Positions 36,448 to 45,775 of a DNA stretch of 64,000 bases are shown here, piece after piece (the stretch's first letter is position 1; each line of letters starts with the position of its first letter). Made by a program: the position numbers and the translations under genes. The notes beneath the pieces were generated by a model that did not search any database, was not told where the DNA came from, and saw only the letters and a program-made list of their open reading frames with translations. This stretch comes from Vibrio tubiashii. GTDB taxonomy: Bacteria; Pseudomonadota; Gammaproteobacteria; Enterobacterales; Vibrionaceae. The stretch is taken from the NCBI RefSeq assembly GCF_028551255.1, contig NZ_CP117029.1, positions 1,426,001 to 1,490,000 of the forward strand, in the 5' to 3' direction.

Positions 36448-36933
36448 CTAAAATACTTGCCACCAGCTGGATTCAGGTGTGACTATTTCTAACGAGGCTT
36501 TTGCCCCTTGTATGTTGAGCTGAAGATATTGATCTGCTTGTACTGGCAAAGTGGAAAATGCCTTGGTTTCACTGTTTTGGTAGTCAACAAACTCGACTAA
36601 AACAGCAACGTATTGGGTTGTTTTGTTAATATCTAATACCTGCTCAGTGCTTGTGTCTGGAAGTATTACCGGCAACACTTGTTTTGACACTAGGTTCGCG
36701 CTTAGCAGCTGAACGTCATTTGAATACAGATCGATAAACGGTACTTGTTTGAACATCTGTACGTCGGTTAATTGATACAATCTAACAACGACAGGGTTTG
36801 CTGTGTTTGAATCAGACGGATTCATTGTTGCATCCGACTTAATTGTTAAGTTGTATTGAGAAACGACAGGGACTGGATCAGAAGAACATCCAGCTAACAA
36901 CAGCACTGCCGCTAAATACCACTTCCTCATCAA
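36448..36933 (-). CDS. tssJ: T6SS outer membrane lipoprotein TssJ
   Basis: A 161-residue lipoprotein with signal peptide and lipobox LLAGC (Cys 16), followed by a transthyretin-like beta sandwich (NPVVVRLYQLTDVQMFKQVPFIDLY), as in TssJ. It anchors the periplasmic part of TssM to the outer membrane. It overlaps the FHA gene by four bases. Confidence 0.93.
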   Translation of the reverse strand: MMRKWYLAAVLLLAGCSSDPVPVVSQYNLTIKSDATMNPSDSNTANPVVVRLYQLTDVQMFKQVPFIDLYSNDVQLLSANLVSKQVLPVILPDTSTEQVLDINKTTQYVAVLVEFVDYQNSETKAFSTLPVQADQYLQLNIQGAKASLEIVTPESSWWQVF

Positions 36934-37874
36934 CCTTCCTCTCGCTGTTTCTGCATATTTTCCAAAAACAAAGCTTTGAACTGGCGACGAAAGTCTCCAT
37001 TTTGTTGTCTGTGCTGGAAGTGCTTACGATAGATCTTCCAATATTTTTTCTCTTTGTTGCTGAACAGTCCGCCAGACAGGTACTCGCTAAACTGATTTTC
37101 AAGTTCTTTAGGAGCGAACTCATTTAAAAACTGATCAACGGTTTTTTCTAATGCATCAAACAAGGCATCATGGTGAAGCATTGGGTTTTGCAAATATTGT
37201 TGGTTTTTCTCAGATAGCGTAAGTAGCTTCTCAATAGACGCTTCCAACTGAGTATTGTTGCTTGGTGTATCGACAGGCAGATACTCTAGATCGGTAGACT
37301 GTTCGAACGTCTTTGTTTGTGCCACTTCGTCCACTTCGACATGAGCAGCGATTTCGTCGCTATCTAGATCTTCAAATGGGTCTGAGGCAAAAGGGTCATC
37401 GCTTAGAACATTTTTATGCGAAAACGAAGCGCCGTTTTGTTTTTGCTGTGGTGCTTCTGTTTGTTCTAAGAACTCAGTTTCGTCATCGTTAAGATTTAAC
37501 TCAAATGGTTGAGAGAGAAAGTCGTCATCGTCTTGTTGAGGTACCTCAGCACTTGAGGAAACAAGAGTAGAAACAAGCATGGTGTAGTTTTCTACTTTTA
37601 TGATGTCTCCGTCATTGAGTGGGTATTCTTTATCTCTCACCATGACTTTGTCGTTTAATGAAGCGCAATTTTGACCACGACTAATCAATACATAGCCTCG
37701 GTCGGTTAGGCGGACTTCGCCATGAGTACGGGAAATACGTTTGCTTTGGTCGGGTAAACAGATATCACACGCAGGGGCACGACCAAGAGTGCCTCCTGAT
37801 TCTGGAAGATACACAACTCTTGAGGCTACAACCTCTTCAGTGGGTACAGAAATCAAATGGATACTGACGGCCAC
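36930..37874 (-). CDS. T6SS-associated FHA domain protein (TagH/ImpI type)
   Basis: A 314-residue protein with an N-terminal forkhead-associated domain (about residues 20-105: GGTLGRAPACDICLPDQSKRISRTHGEVRLTDRGYVL), which binds phosphothreonine, a low-complexity acidic middle and a C-terminal T6SS_FHA-type helical domain (about 215-312). In other systems Fha proteins are phosphorylated by PpkA and gate assembly. The kinase at the end of the same operon is the likely partner. The gene lies three bases after the SBP_bac_3-like gene. Confidence 0.9.
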   Translation of the reverse strand: MAVSIHLISVPTEEVVASRVVYLPESGGTLGRAPACDICLPDQSKRISRTHGEVRLTDRGYVLISRGQNCASLNDKVMVRDKEYPLNDGDIIKVENYTMLVSTLVSSSAEVPQQDDDDFLSQPFELNLNDDETEFLEQTEAPQQKQNGASFSHKNVLSDDPFASDPFEDLDSDEIAAHVEVDEVAQTKTFEQSTDLEYLPVDTPSNNTQLEASIEKLLTLSEKNQQYLQNPMLHHDALFDALEKTVDQFLNEFAPKELENQFSEYLSGGLFSNKEKKYWKIYRKHFQHRQQNGDFRRQFKALFLENMQKQREEG

Positions 37875-37877
37875 TAG

Positions 37878-38600
37878 TTACCTCTCACACTTAGATACGG
37901 CTGCATTGAATGCAGACAAGAAACCAGAATACTTAGTTAGGAAACGATTTGAAAAATAGACGCCCATCGGTTTAGTTTCGAGGACTTGATACTGGAAAAA
38001 ATCGCTCGGTAAACCTGCTTCATCTAGCTCGCTTTTGAAGACCAAATCATCTTCTAAAGCAATGTCAATTTCCCTTTGTTTTAAAAGCTTTAGTAATACT
38101 TTAGCATCTCTAGGCTGTTTGACTACGTTATAGCCGTTACGTTTTAGCCAAAACCACTTATTCGACCCAAATTTAGCCGAGAATTTAAGGTTAAGCTTTG
38201 ACAACTCGTCTATTTTAGGCTCGACACCGGGGCCGAAATACCACATTAGTTTTTGTTCTGCGATAGGTGCCGAAAGTGTGGCGTATTCATCTCGCTCATC
38301 AGTTTGGGTAGCAACAAAGAAACCGTGTTGCGCGCCACTGTGTACGCGTAGTTGCGCATCAGACCAACTGGTCATTGTAAGTTGGTATGGTTGGCCCATT
38401 TTTCCAAGGATGCATTTTACTTTATCTAGAGCTATACCCTGCATTTGTCCGTGCTTGTACTCTTGGTAAGGCGCCCACTCTTGAGTGGTTAACAGTAATC
38501 GAGCAGGTCCAATGCTAGTTAGTGCGAAAGCATGGGTGCTGCTAAGCAGTCCCATCATAATCATTAGGCAGAAAGCAAAACATGGCATCATTCTGACCAT
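37878..38600 (-). CDS. Orphan periplasmic binding protein, SBP_bac_3-like
   Basis: A 240-residue secreted protein: signal peptide ending STHAFA (about residue 26), then the amino-acid-binding-protein type 2 fold (LLLTTQEWAPYQEYKHGQMQGIALDKV; EIDIALEDDLVFKSEL). It has the size of a solute receptor but no permease or ATPase gene accompanies it. It overlaps the gene before it by 13 bases and is followed by the FHA gene after three, so it is firmly part of the T6SS operon. A sensing role is more likely than uptake. Ligand unknown. Confidence 0.8.
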   Translation of the reverse strand: MVRMMPCFAFCLMIMMGLLSSTHAFALTSIGPARLLLTTQEWAPYQEYKHGQMQGIALDKVKCILGKMGQPYQLTMTSWSDAQLRVHSGAQHGFFVATQTDERDEYATLSAPIAEQKLMWYFGPGVEPKIDELSKLNLKFSAKFGSNKWFWLKRNGYNVVKQPRDAKVLLKLLKQREIDIALEDDLVFKSELDEAGLPSDFFQYQVLETKPMGVYFSNRFLTKYSGFLSAFNAAVSKCER

Positions 38601-39595
38601 TCATTTCCTCCAATTAACTCGGAAATTTTTAAAATTGAAACAGGGGGATAATAATCCAAAGTGCGTGCAGCACCCACATTGACAATGTATGAATACTGGC
38701 TAAGTGGCTCAATAGGCAAATCTTGAGCTTTACGTTTATTGCTCAATATTTGCTCTGCTTTGTGTCCGGCAAATTCACCAACGTTATAATAACGGCTAAC
38801 TATACCAAATAGCGCGTTATGATTGCGAATAGGGGATTCAGTTGCTGAAAAAGTAGCTATTCCCTGGGCGTGAAGGCTATCTACGATGCCTTTCCCTTGG
38901 CTGATGATGTAGGAATCGGGTGGTAAATAAGCAAGCTGGACCTTATCTTCAAGCATGGTTTCGATCACTTTCGAGAGTGAGCTTAGGTCTGGTTTACCAT
39001 CTTTAGTTCGAAGAGGATACAAGTAGACGTCCATACCGAACTTCGTAGACAGCATTTGAATCTTACGTGCGGTAATCACCGCGTTGTTTTCCAACGGATT
39101 GAACACGATGCCCATTGTCGAAATATTGGGCAATTTTTGAATCGCGTTAAATTGAACCTTGTGGGGCACAATATGACTTACACCAGTAAAATTACGATGC
39201 TGAGAATTGTCATCTGAAATTATTTTTGAACCCACAGGGTCGGTCACGATACTAAATACCACAGGGGTATTGCTGTGCTGTCTAAATGACGTTGGTTTGT
39301 CTTCTGTTCCTAAGAGTGAGAGGGTCGTCGTAGTGCCGAATGTATAAACAAGGTCTGCATCGTAAGAGTCTATGTTATTAATATAATTAGACAATGTCTC
39401 TCTGTCTCTTTTGGCGTCAAGCAAGGTGTAGCTGACGGGCATTTTACTAGAAAGGTATTCCATAAAGCCTTTTTCAGCATCAGTGACACCTCGCCATAAG
39501 ATCATGACAACATGCTTTTTCTCTGCTGCGAATGCCAACGTTGGTACTGAGAACTGCGTGACCAAGGTGATCAAAACTAAGATTAAAACTCTCAT
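38588..39595 (-). CDS. Orphan ABC_sub_bind (TrpX-like) periplasmic binding protein
   Basis: A 335-residue protein with a signal peptide (cleavage after AFA, residue 23) and the ABC_sub_bind (DUF534/TrpX) pattern: VVMILWRGVTDAEKGFMEYLSSK, DADLVYTFGTTTTLSLLG, TPVVFSIVTDPVGSKII, and LAYLPPDSYIISQGKG. Such proteins serve tryptophan or other amino acid importers together with permease and ATPase genes; none is here. It overlaps the sensor-MFS gene by four bases. A receptor that reports to that protein is a reasonable hypothesis. Confidence 0.83.
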   Translation of the reverse strand: MRVLILVLITLVTQFSVPTLAFAAEKKHVVMILWRGVTDAEKGFMEYLSSKMPVSYTLLDAKRDRETLSNYINNIDSYDADLVYTFGTTTTLSLLGTEDKPTSFRQHSNTPVVFSIVTDPVGSKIISDDNSQHRNFTGVSHIVPHKVQFNAIQKLPNISTMGIVFNPLENNAVITARKIQMLSTKFGMDVYLYPLRTKDGKPDLSSLSKVIETMLEDKVQLAYLPPDSYIISQGKGIVDSLHAQGIATFSATESPIRNHNALFGIVSRYYNVGEFAGHKAEQILSNKRKAQDLPIEPLSQYSYIVNVGAARTLDYYPPVSILKISELIGGNEWSE

Positions 39596-42135
39596 TTTGC
39601 TACCTCTAGTTGTCTATCTTTTTTAGTAAAGAATGCGTAGAAACCCACCAACACCGTAGAGCTGATAAACAGCGTGATGCCAAACAGTATGATGGTGTCT
39701 TGGAAACCAAATAGGCTCAGGCACAAGCCTGCTAACATAGGCCCTGCGATGTTTCCGATGCGCTCGGTAAGCCGGAAAATACCGATTGTTTTTCCTTTAT
39801 CGATTCCTTCGTTGGCCAGTAAGTCCATGACCAACGGAATCTGCGGTGAGACACTGATGCCGTGTGCGATACCAATCAGAATCACGATCATCAATAGCCC
39901 CATAGTACCTGGCAGGAAGACTATGTTAACTAAGGCTAACGCTGAAAGTAGACCACCAAATACGATGAACTTAATCTTGTTATCCCAACGGTCTACGAGG
40001 AAAGCACTCAATGGTGAAATGACAATAATCGCGATGCCGTAACTCATCATGACACGACCCGACACTGCACTGCTTTCACCTAAATACTGTAAATAAACAG
40101 GGCAGATGTAATAAAGGAAGCCGGTGAGAACGACCTTGGCTGGTATCGCACTGAAAAAAGTGATCAGCGAGAAGTATTTATTGCTGAGCAAGACTTTAAA
40201 GTCATTGAGGCGAACCGGCTTACTTTGAGCGTTTGGACTGCCGTGACTGAAAAAGCTCATAACAAATAAAACGCTTATCAAGGCTAAGACAGACGCGAGC
40301 ATAAAGGTCACGCTATAGCCAAGCTTGTCCGCTAAGATGCCACCGATGGCCGCGCCACACAGCGAACCAGAGAAAAACGAAGATAAGAAGGTAGACATCC
40401 CTTTGGTACGGTTTTTGGTCGTCGTTGTATCAGTGATATACCCTTGGGCAGAAATGAAGACAATACCATAACCAACTGCCGTATAAGCTCTCGCAATAAG
40501 TAGCAGCTCAAGTGTTTGGCAAATAGCGGTAAGTGCGAGGCCAGTACTCGTAATTAAGCCTCCGACTATTAGCGACTTGCGACGGCCTACTTTATCTGAC
40601 CAGTAGCCAGCGAAGGGGAGGGAGATTGCCCAACAGAACATAAACAGTGAGATAGGCAAACTAGTGACTAAGCTTTCAGGTATCCAGTCTTGCGAGCGAG
40701 ATAAGCTGGCTACAAAGTTTGGGAAAAATGCCAATGAAGCCGCTTCGGCAAAAACCAACATAAACAACGGTAGTCGAATAAAGCGATAGTCTTGAAGGTT
40801 TTTTACCTTAAGCGCTTTGCTGGCATGTTGTCTCTGGATAATCGCGTTGATGCTATGAGTCACACGCCCTAGCTCATCTTTGGCGGAAATATGCGCAAGC
40901 CACAATGATGCACCAATTTTGGAATCCGTCAGTAACTGTTTGATCTGATGCCAAGGCTTAATGATCATGAAGTTGCAGACAAAAAGTATTATTTCGATCA
41001 CTACAAGGGCAGACGCGATAAGCACCGTCAACATATCCATCAAGCTATCTTCGATAAGCTGGGGGATAATGTTCATGTCGGTGGTCATCTTAATCGATGT
41101 TAGTGAGTCTGGGTCGATTTCCAGATTTACCGAAGACGAATGGTCGTTGCCCGTAAAGTTATTCGGGTATTGGTACAAAGACGTTTCAGCCTGTTGAAGC
41201 TCAATAGAGAGCAGTTCTTTATGCTGGTTAAGATACTCAGCAAATTCGTCTTCAAGTCCATAGAGTCTATCTAAGGGGACCCCTTGGTTGAGCAGTCTTT
41301 GGATCATGCTGCTCAGTGTGTCACCAATGACGATGGACTTTTGTTCTAACTGAGTTTCGTAAGTGGTCGAAAACTTATCGAGAGCCTGATACGAACTACC
41401 CACATTAGACGTGATAGTCAGAACGATAGCCAGTGCAATAATCAGCAGCGGGAAATACTTATCACGAAAGCGCTGCCAACCATTTTTACCTTTTTTAGCA
41501 AAAAAGCGTTGATTGGCGTTTTCAATCAGTTCTTTGTCAGTCAGCTCTGGTTGTTCAAGTGTTTCTGAGATCCCTTTCAGCTTCTTTAACAAAAAGTCTA
41601 AGCCGGTGTATAAGGCAAAGTAGCCAATAACACAGGCAATCAACACCCACATTAGGGTGTCAAACAGTTGCTGCATAAGCAATTTATGCTTAATGCTGTC
41701 TAGATAGCCGCCTGAGTAGTAAAGCTGAAGCGCCCCTTCTTTGACATCAAAAGTGTTGGTAATGTCAGACGTAATCAGACGTTCGTTTTCTGTAGCTTGG
41801 CCAGCAGAGTAGAGGACGTCACCTTTAATGTTGACGACTTGCATTCGACTAATGCCATCGACCAATGAAAGGCGTCTCTCTAAAAGAGATTGAATGTTTG
41901 AAATAGAAGAAAGTGGCAGACCTAAGCTTATCGCCTGCTTAATATCGTGGTCGGTTTCGTTTAAGACGACTTGGTAAGTCGAATCACTCGTCTGGGTAAG
42001 TCGTTTTTCAAAATTTAGATAGTTTAATGTGCTGTTTAAGCCATTGGAAAACAGTAAGACGGCGAAAATCGCTAACACGAGTTTGACTCTTAACGAGAAA
42101 AACGTACGACGTGAAGTGACGTGGTTACTGCTCAT
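39592..42135 (-). CDS. Chimeric protein: duplicated periplasmic sensor, HAMP-like linker and MFS transporter
   Basis: An 847-residue inner membrane protein within the T6SS operon. Order: membrane helix 15-35, periplasmic sensor about 36-152, helix 158-178, cytosolic linker 180-225, helix 228-245, second periplasmic sensor about 246-365, helix 368-392, HAMP-like segment about 392-440, then a complete 12-helix MFS domain (452-840) with its motif GYWSDKVGRRK. The two sensor units share a pattern (ISLGLPLSSISNIQSLLERR and LLNQGVPLDRLYGLEDEFAE), pointing to a duplication. Receptor parts normally drive kinases or chemotaxis; here they join a transporter. An AAGGAAAG ribosome binding site precedes the ATG; the gene is 25 bases from tssH and overlaps the binding-protein gene by four. 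Confidence 0.82.
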   Translation of the reverse strand: MSSNHVTSRRTFFSLRVKLVLAIFAVLLFSNGLNSTLNYLNFEKRLTQTSDSTYQVVLNETDHDIKQAISLGLPLSSISNIQSLLERRLSLVDGISRMQVVNIKGDVLYSAGQATENERLITSDITNTFDVKEGALQLYYSGGYLDSIKHKLLMQQLFDTLMWVLIACVIGYFALYTGLDFLLKKLKGISETLEQPELTDKELIENANQRFFAKKGKNGWQRFRDKYFPLLIIALAIVLTITSNVGSSYQALDKFSTTYETQLEQKSIVIGDTLSSMIQRLLNQGVPLDRLYGLEDEFAEYLNQHKELLSIELQQAETSLYQYPNNFTGNDHSSSVNLEIDPDSLTSIKMTTDMNIIPQLIEDSLMDMLTVLIASALVVIEIILFVCNFMIIKPWHQIKQLLTDSKIGASLWLAHISAKDELGRVTHSINAIIQRQHASKALKVKNLQDYRFIRLPLFMLVFAEAASLAFFPNFVASLSRSQDWIPESLVTSLPISLFMFCWAISLPFAGYWSDKVGRRKSLIVGGLITSTGLALTAICQTLELLLIARAYTAVGYGIVFISAQGYITDTTTTKNRTKGMSTFLSSFFSGSLCGAAIGGILADKLGYSVTFMLASVLALISVLFVMSFFSHGSPNAQSKPVRLNDFKVLLSNKYFSLITFFSAIPAKVVLTGFLYYICPVYLQYLGESSAVSGRVMMSYGIAIIVISPLSAFLVDRWDNKIKFIVFGGLLSALALVNIVFLPGTMGLLMIVILIGIAHGISVSPQIPLVMDLLANEGIDKGKTIGIFRLTERIGNIAGPMLAGLCLSLFGFQDTIILFGITLFISSTVLVGFYAFFTKKDRQLEVAK

Positions 42136-42160
42136 ACTTACTGCTTTCCTTGGCTATTTG

Positions 42161-44773
42161 TTACTTAATGGTTAGCTCAAAACCCGCTGGGTTTGATGCT
42201 GCAACAACCGAAACTTGAGAGATAGGCTGTTGCTGACTTAGGCGACTGATACATTCCTCCGCTAACTTCGGCATCAAAGAACGGTTAATGATCTGTTCAA
42301 CGGCGCGACCACCTGTTGTTGGATCAGTATTTTTGTTAACAACAAAGTCAACAAACCCCTTATCCCAAGTGAAGCTCGCTTGATACTGTTCAGCCAATTT
42401 TTTCTTAATTCGATTAAGAGAAATCTCGGTAATCTTCGATAGCTCTTCATCGTTAAGCGGATAATAAGGCACGATTGTCGTACGTCCCAAGAAGGCTGGC
42501 TTAAAGTAATGTTGTAAGTCAGGACGAATGCTCTCTAGAAGCTCTTCGTTGGTCATACGTTCTTCACGATCTTCACACGCATCACAAATTGCTTGGTCTG
42601 CCGCGTTAGAAGTCATAATGATAATGGTGTTTTTGAAATCAACCGTGCGGCCTTCACTGTCTTTGATATGGCCTTTATCAAAGATTTGATAGAACAAGTC
42701 ATGAACACCTGGGTGCGCTTTTTCCATTTCATCAAGAAGAAGAACAGAATAAGGGTTGCGTCGAATGGCTTCAGTTAACACGCCACCTTCACCAAAACCA
42801 ACGTAACCAGCAGGAGAACCTAAAAGCATAGAGATCTTATGTTCTTCTTTAAATTCGGTCATGTTGATCACGGTTAGGTCATTGCTTCCGCCGTACAGTT
42901 GCTCTGCAAGTGCCATGGCTGTTTCTGTCTTACCAACACCACTTGGACCACACATGAGGAACACGCCAATTGGTTTGCGGCTGTCTGTGAGACCAGCACG
43001 AGAGATACGAATAGCCTTAGCAAGCTCTTGTTTAGCCACATTTTGACCGATAACACGCTTATCTAGCTCTTCCTCAAGCGAAAGTAATCGAGCAATCTCA
43101 TCACTCATCATGTTACCAACCGGAATACCTGTCCAGTTAGCAATGATCTGAGCAATCGTATTGTCATCGACCATTGCATTTACGAGAGGCAATTCACCTT
43201 GCAGTTCGTGAAGTTTGTCTAGCGTGTCATTGAGGGCAGTCTGCTTGGTAAGGTCACCTTTGTCTTCACCTTCAGCGTTGCTAATTTCCTCTTGCAAAGC
43301 CTTGATTTGATCAACCAGCTCAACTTCTTGTTTCCAACGAATGTTCAGGGCTTCAAGCTCTGATTCATTGGTTTCGATTTCGCCTGTGATCTCTTTGATC
43401 TCTTCTTCTGCAATACCGAAAAGCGCATTTTCTTTTTCTAGAGCGGCTTTTTCGTTCTTTTGATAACGAATGGTTTGCTCTAGAGATTCAATAACTTCAG
43501 GTTTAGCACCTTGAGTCAGGGCAATACGTGCACTGGCAGTATCAAGAAGGCTGATCGCTTTGTCTGGTAACTGACGACTAGGCAAGTAACGAATAGACAG
43601 ATTGACCGCTGCATCAATGGCGGTTTCAGCGATGAAAGCACCGTGGTGTTTCTGTAGTGAAGCTGCTACGCCGCGCAGCATCTGTTTTGCATCTTCTGCA
43701 TTAGGCTCTTCGATAGAAACCACTTGGAAACGACGAGTAAGGGCAGGGTCTTTTTCAAAGTACTTTTTGTACTCTGCCCAAGTCGTTGCAGCAATTGTTT
43801 TGAACTCGCCACGCGCTAATGCGGGTTTAAGTAAGTTCGCCGCGTCATTCTGACCAGCAGCACCGCCAGCACCGATGAGAGTATGAGCCTCATCAATGAA
43901 TACGATGATAGGTACTTCACTGTTTTTTACTTCGTTGATGACATCTTTAAGTCGGTTTTCAAACTCACCTTTAACGCTTGCTCCGGCTTGAAGCAATCCC
44001 AAATCCAGTGAATGGATTTGCACCCCTTGCAGTGCCCCTGGGACTTCATCCGCTGCAATTCGAAGTGCTAGCCCTTCCACAACGGCTGTTTTACCTACGC
44101 CCGGTTCACCTACCATGATTGGGTTGTTTTGACGTTTTCTACAAAGAATATCGATGGCCTTGCGAACTTCGGCGTTTCGGCCTGATATTGGGTCAATATT
44201 ACCGTCAATCGCTTGCTGAGTTAGGTTAATCGTATACTTACTTAGCGCGTCGTTTGCAGACGGTTGACCAGCGGGTGCGCCACCTTCTGCTGCTGAAGTT
44301 TTACTGCGAGCAACGGCGGTTTTATTGATCAGTCCCTGTAAAGATTCAAGTGATACTGATTGCAAACTTTCCAGTTGAAGCGTGTTCACACCCAATACGT
44401 TTTGCTGCAATAAAGCTTGCACTAAATGCAAGCTGATCACTTCGCCATGAGCATAGTTTACTGAGGCGATCATCCAAGCGTCTTTAATAAGTTCAGTCAG
44501 ACCGTGGCTCAGAGTCGGCTGCCCTTCGCTTCCTTTTGGAAGTCGTGTAATCTTGGTCGACAGCTCATTAACAATCGCGTCTTGAGACAGCTTTTGAGAT
44601 TGCATCAAGTTGCTCAAGTTGGCATCTTGCTGAGAAATTAATTGCAGCAACCAATGCTCAATCTCGATAGAAGGAACGCCTTGGTTCATGGCAGCACCAG
44701 CAGAGACTTCAAGAGCCTGCTTTAGCTCGGGAGAAAGCTTGGCGACTAAATTTGTTAGTGTTACTTGTGTCAT
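42161..44773 (-). CDS. tssH: T6SS sheath-recycling ATPase TssH (ClpV)
   Basis: An 870-residue AAA+ unfoldase of the ClpV class. An N-terminal Clp-repeat domain (about 10-160), first ATPase with Walker A GEPGVGKTA (about 223) and VIVFIDEAHTLIGAGG, a coiled-coil middle domain (about 410-520), and second ATPase with GPSGVGKTETA (about 606) and SVLLLDEMEKAHPGV are all intact. It disassembles the contracted TssB/TssC sheath for reuse. It lies 57 bases after tssG. Confidence 0.95.
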   Translation of the reverse strand: MTQVTLTNLVAKLSPELKQALEVSAGAAMNQGVPSIEIEHWLLQLISQQDANLSNLMQSQKLSQDAIVNELSTKITRLPKGSEGQPTLSHGLTELIKDAWMIASVNYAHGEVISLHLVQALLQQNVLGVNTLQLESLQSVSLESLQGLINKTAVARSKTSAAEGGAPAGQPSANDALSKYTINLTQQAIDGNIDPISGRNAEVRKAIDILCRKRQNNPIMVGEPGVGKTAVVEGLALRIAADEVPGALQGVQIHSLDLGLLQAGASVKGEFENRLKDVINEVKNSEVPIIVFIDEAHTLIGAGGAAGQNDAANLLKPALARGEFKTIAATTWAEYKKYFEKDPALTRRFQVVSIEEPNAEDAKQMLRGVAASLQKHHGAFIAETAIDAAVNLSIRYLPSRQLPDKAISLLDTASARIALTQGAKPEVIESLEQTIRYQKNEKAALEKENALFGIAEEEIKEITGEIETNESELEALNIRWKQEVELVDQIKALQEEISNAEGEDKGDLTKQTALNDTLDKLHELQGELPLVNAMVDDNTIAQIIANWTGIPVGNMMSDEIARLLSLEEELDKRVIGQNVAKQELAKAIRISRAGLTDSRKPIGVFLMCGPSGVGKTETAMALAEQLYGGSNDLTVINMTEFKEEHKISMLLGSPAGYVGFGEGGVLTEAIRRNPYSVLLLDEMEKAHPGVHDLFYQIFDKGHIKDSEGRTVDFKNTIIIMTSNAADQAICDACEDREERMTNEELLESIRPDLQHYFKPAFLGRTTIVPYYPLNDEELSKITEISLNRIKKKLAEQYQASFTWDKGFVDFVVNKNTDPTTGGRAVEQIINRSLMPKLAEECISRLSQQQPISQVSVVAASNPAGFELTIK

Positions 44774-44830
44774 ACAGTTTTCCTTGTATTTCGAAGCATC
44801 AAAACAACGAAGCTACGGAGTGTTTTTCCA

Positions 44831-45760
44831 TTATTTGAGCAAGATACTTATCATTTGGTGCGGCTTTCTTTCTGGAGCGAGGCAATCAACCTCTCCCAGT
44901 TTTGCTGCACGGTTGATGTTGCTGGAAAGTGTCGGTCGCGAAAGGTATTCGCGTTTAACTTTGAGATAAATCGAAACTGGAGTGTTATCGCGAAGGTAAT
45001 GCTGAATGAGTTCACGCATACTACTTGCAAGCATTCGATCGTTTTGAATATCTAAAAGGTCTTGTTCATTGGCTGGTTTAATCGAGACAACCAAATGATT
45101 AAAGTGCGTCAGACAGGTTTTTCCAATTAGAAACCCTTGTCCAATACGGCTGTTGTAAGTGCGATTAATGCCAAGCTTGGTCAGTGAATCTACTGGGAGT
45201 TGACGGCGTTCTTGGTGCTTTGTAGAGACTTCAATTTCGTACGGGAAATAGTCATTCAACATTTGCTCTAAACTACTTAGATTACGGCTATTTTGCCCAA
45301 GCAAGAATGAGTATTGGAAAAAGTTCCCATGCTCGTCGTTAAGTGCAGCTATGTGGTTCAGTAGACGAGACTTTTCAGGATGTAGCTCATTTTGAACTAC
45401 TAACCAAGGAGAGGTTTCAAGCTGAGCTACAAGTTCAAAATACCGCTGATTGAAGACATCGAGAAAGTCTTTTAATGCATGGTCGTCGTCATGCAGTGCA
45501 GCTAGAAGCTCTTCATAAATGTAGTAAGGGATTACGCCTTTAACGCCAGATAAAGCTTGCTTAGCAAGTCTTAGCTTGGCGTTGTTATTCTTTAAAGAAA
45601 AATACTGGATTTCACTTGCATCACCGGTAGGCATTGCTTCGGCTTTAAGCACCAAGCGAATTCGTTGCTCCGATTCAGAGATAAAGTGCGACAGTAAACG
45701 CATCGCTTGAGCGAAATCGTATTTTTCAGTGTTATTGGTTAGGTCATTGACTACGTTCAT
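44831..45760 (-). CDS. tssG: T6SS baseplate protein TssG
   Basis: About 309 residues with the TssG pattern: FAQAMRLLSHFISESEQRIRLVLKAEAMPTGDASEIQYF near the start and RNLSSLEQMLNDYFPYEIEVSTKHQERRQL in the middle. It forms the baseplate wedge with TssE, TssF and TssK. The longest frame starts at a GTG at 45769; the ATG at 45760 has a GGTGGA ribosome binding site and is preferred. It follows tssF closely. Confidence 0.93.
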   Translation of the reverse strand: MNVVNDLTNNTEKYDFAQAMRLLSHFISESEQRIRLVLKAEAMPTGDASEIQYFSLKNNNAKLRLAKQALSGVKGVIPYYIYEELLAALHDDDHALKDFLDVFNQRYFELVAQLETSPWLVVQNELHPEKSRLLNHIAALNDEHGNFFQYSFLLGQNSRNLSSLEQMLNDYFPYEIEVSTKHQERRQLPVDSLTKLGINRTYNSRIGQGFLIGKTCLTHFNHLVVSIKPANEQDLLDIQNDRMLASSMRELIQHYLRDNTPVSIYLKVKREYLSRPTLSSNINRAAKLGEVDCLAPERKPHQMISILLK

Positions 45761-45775
45761 GATTTCCACCCAACT

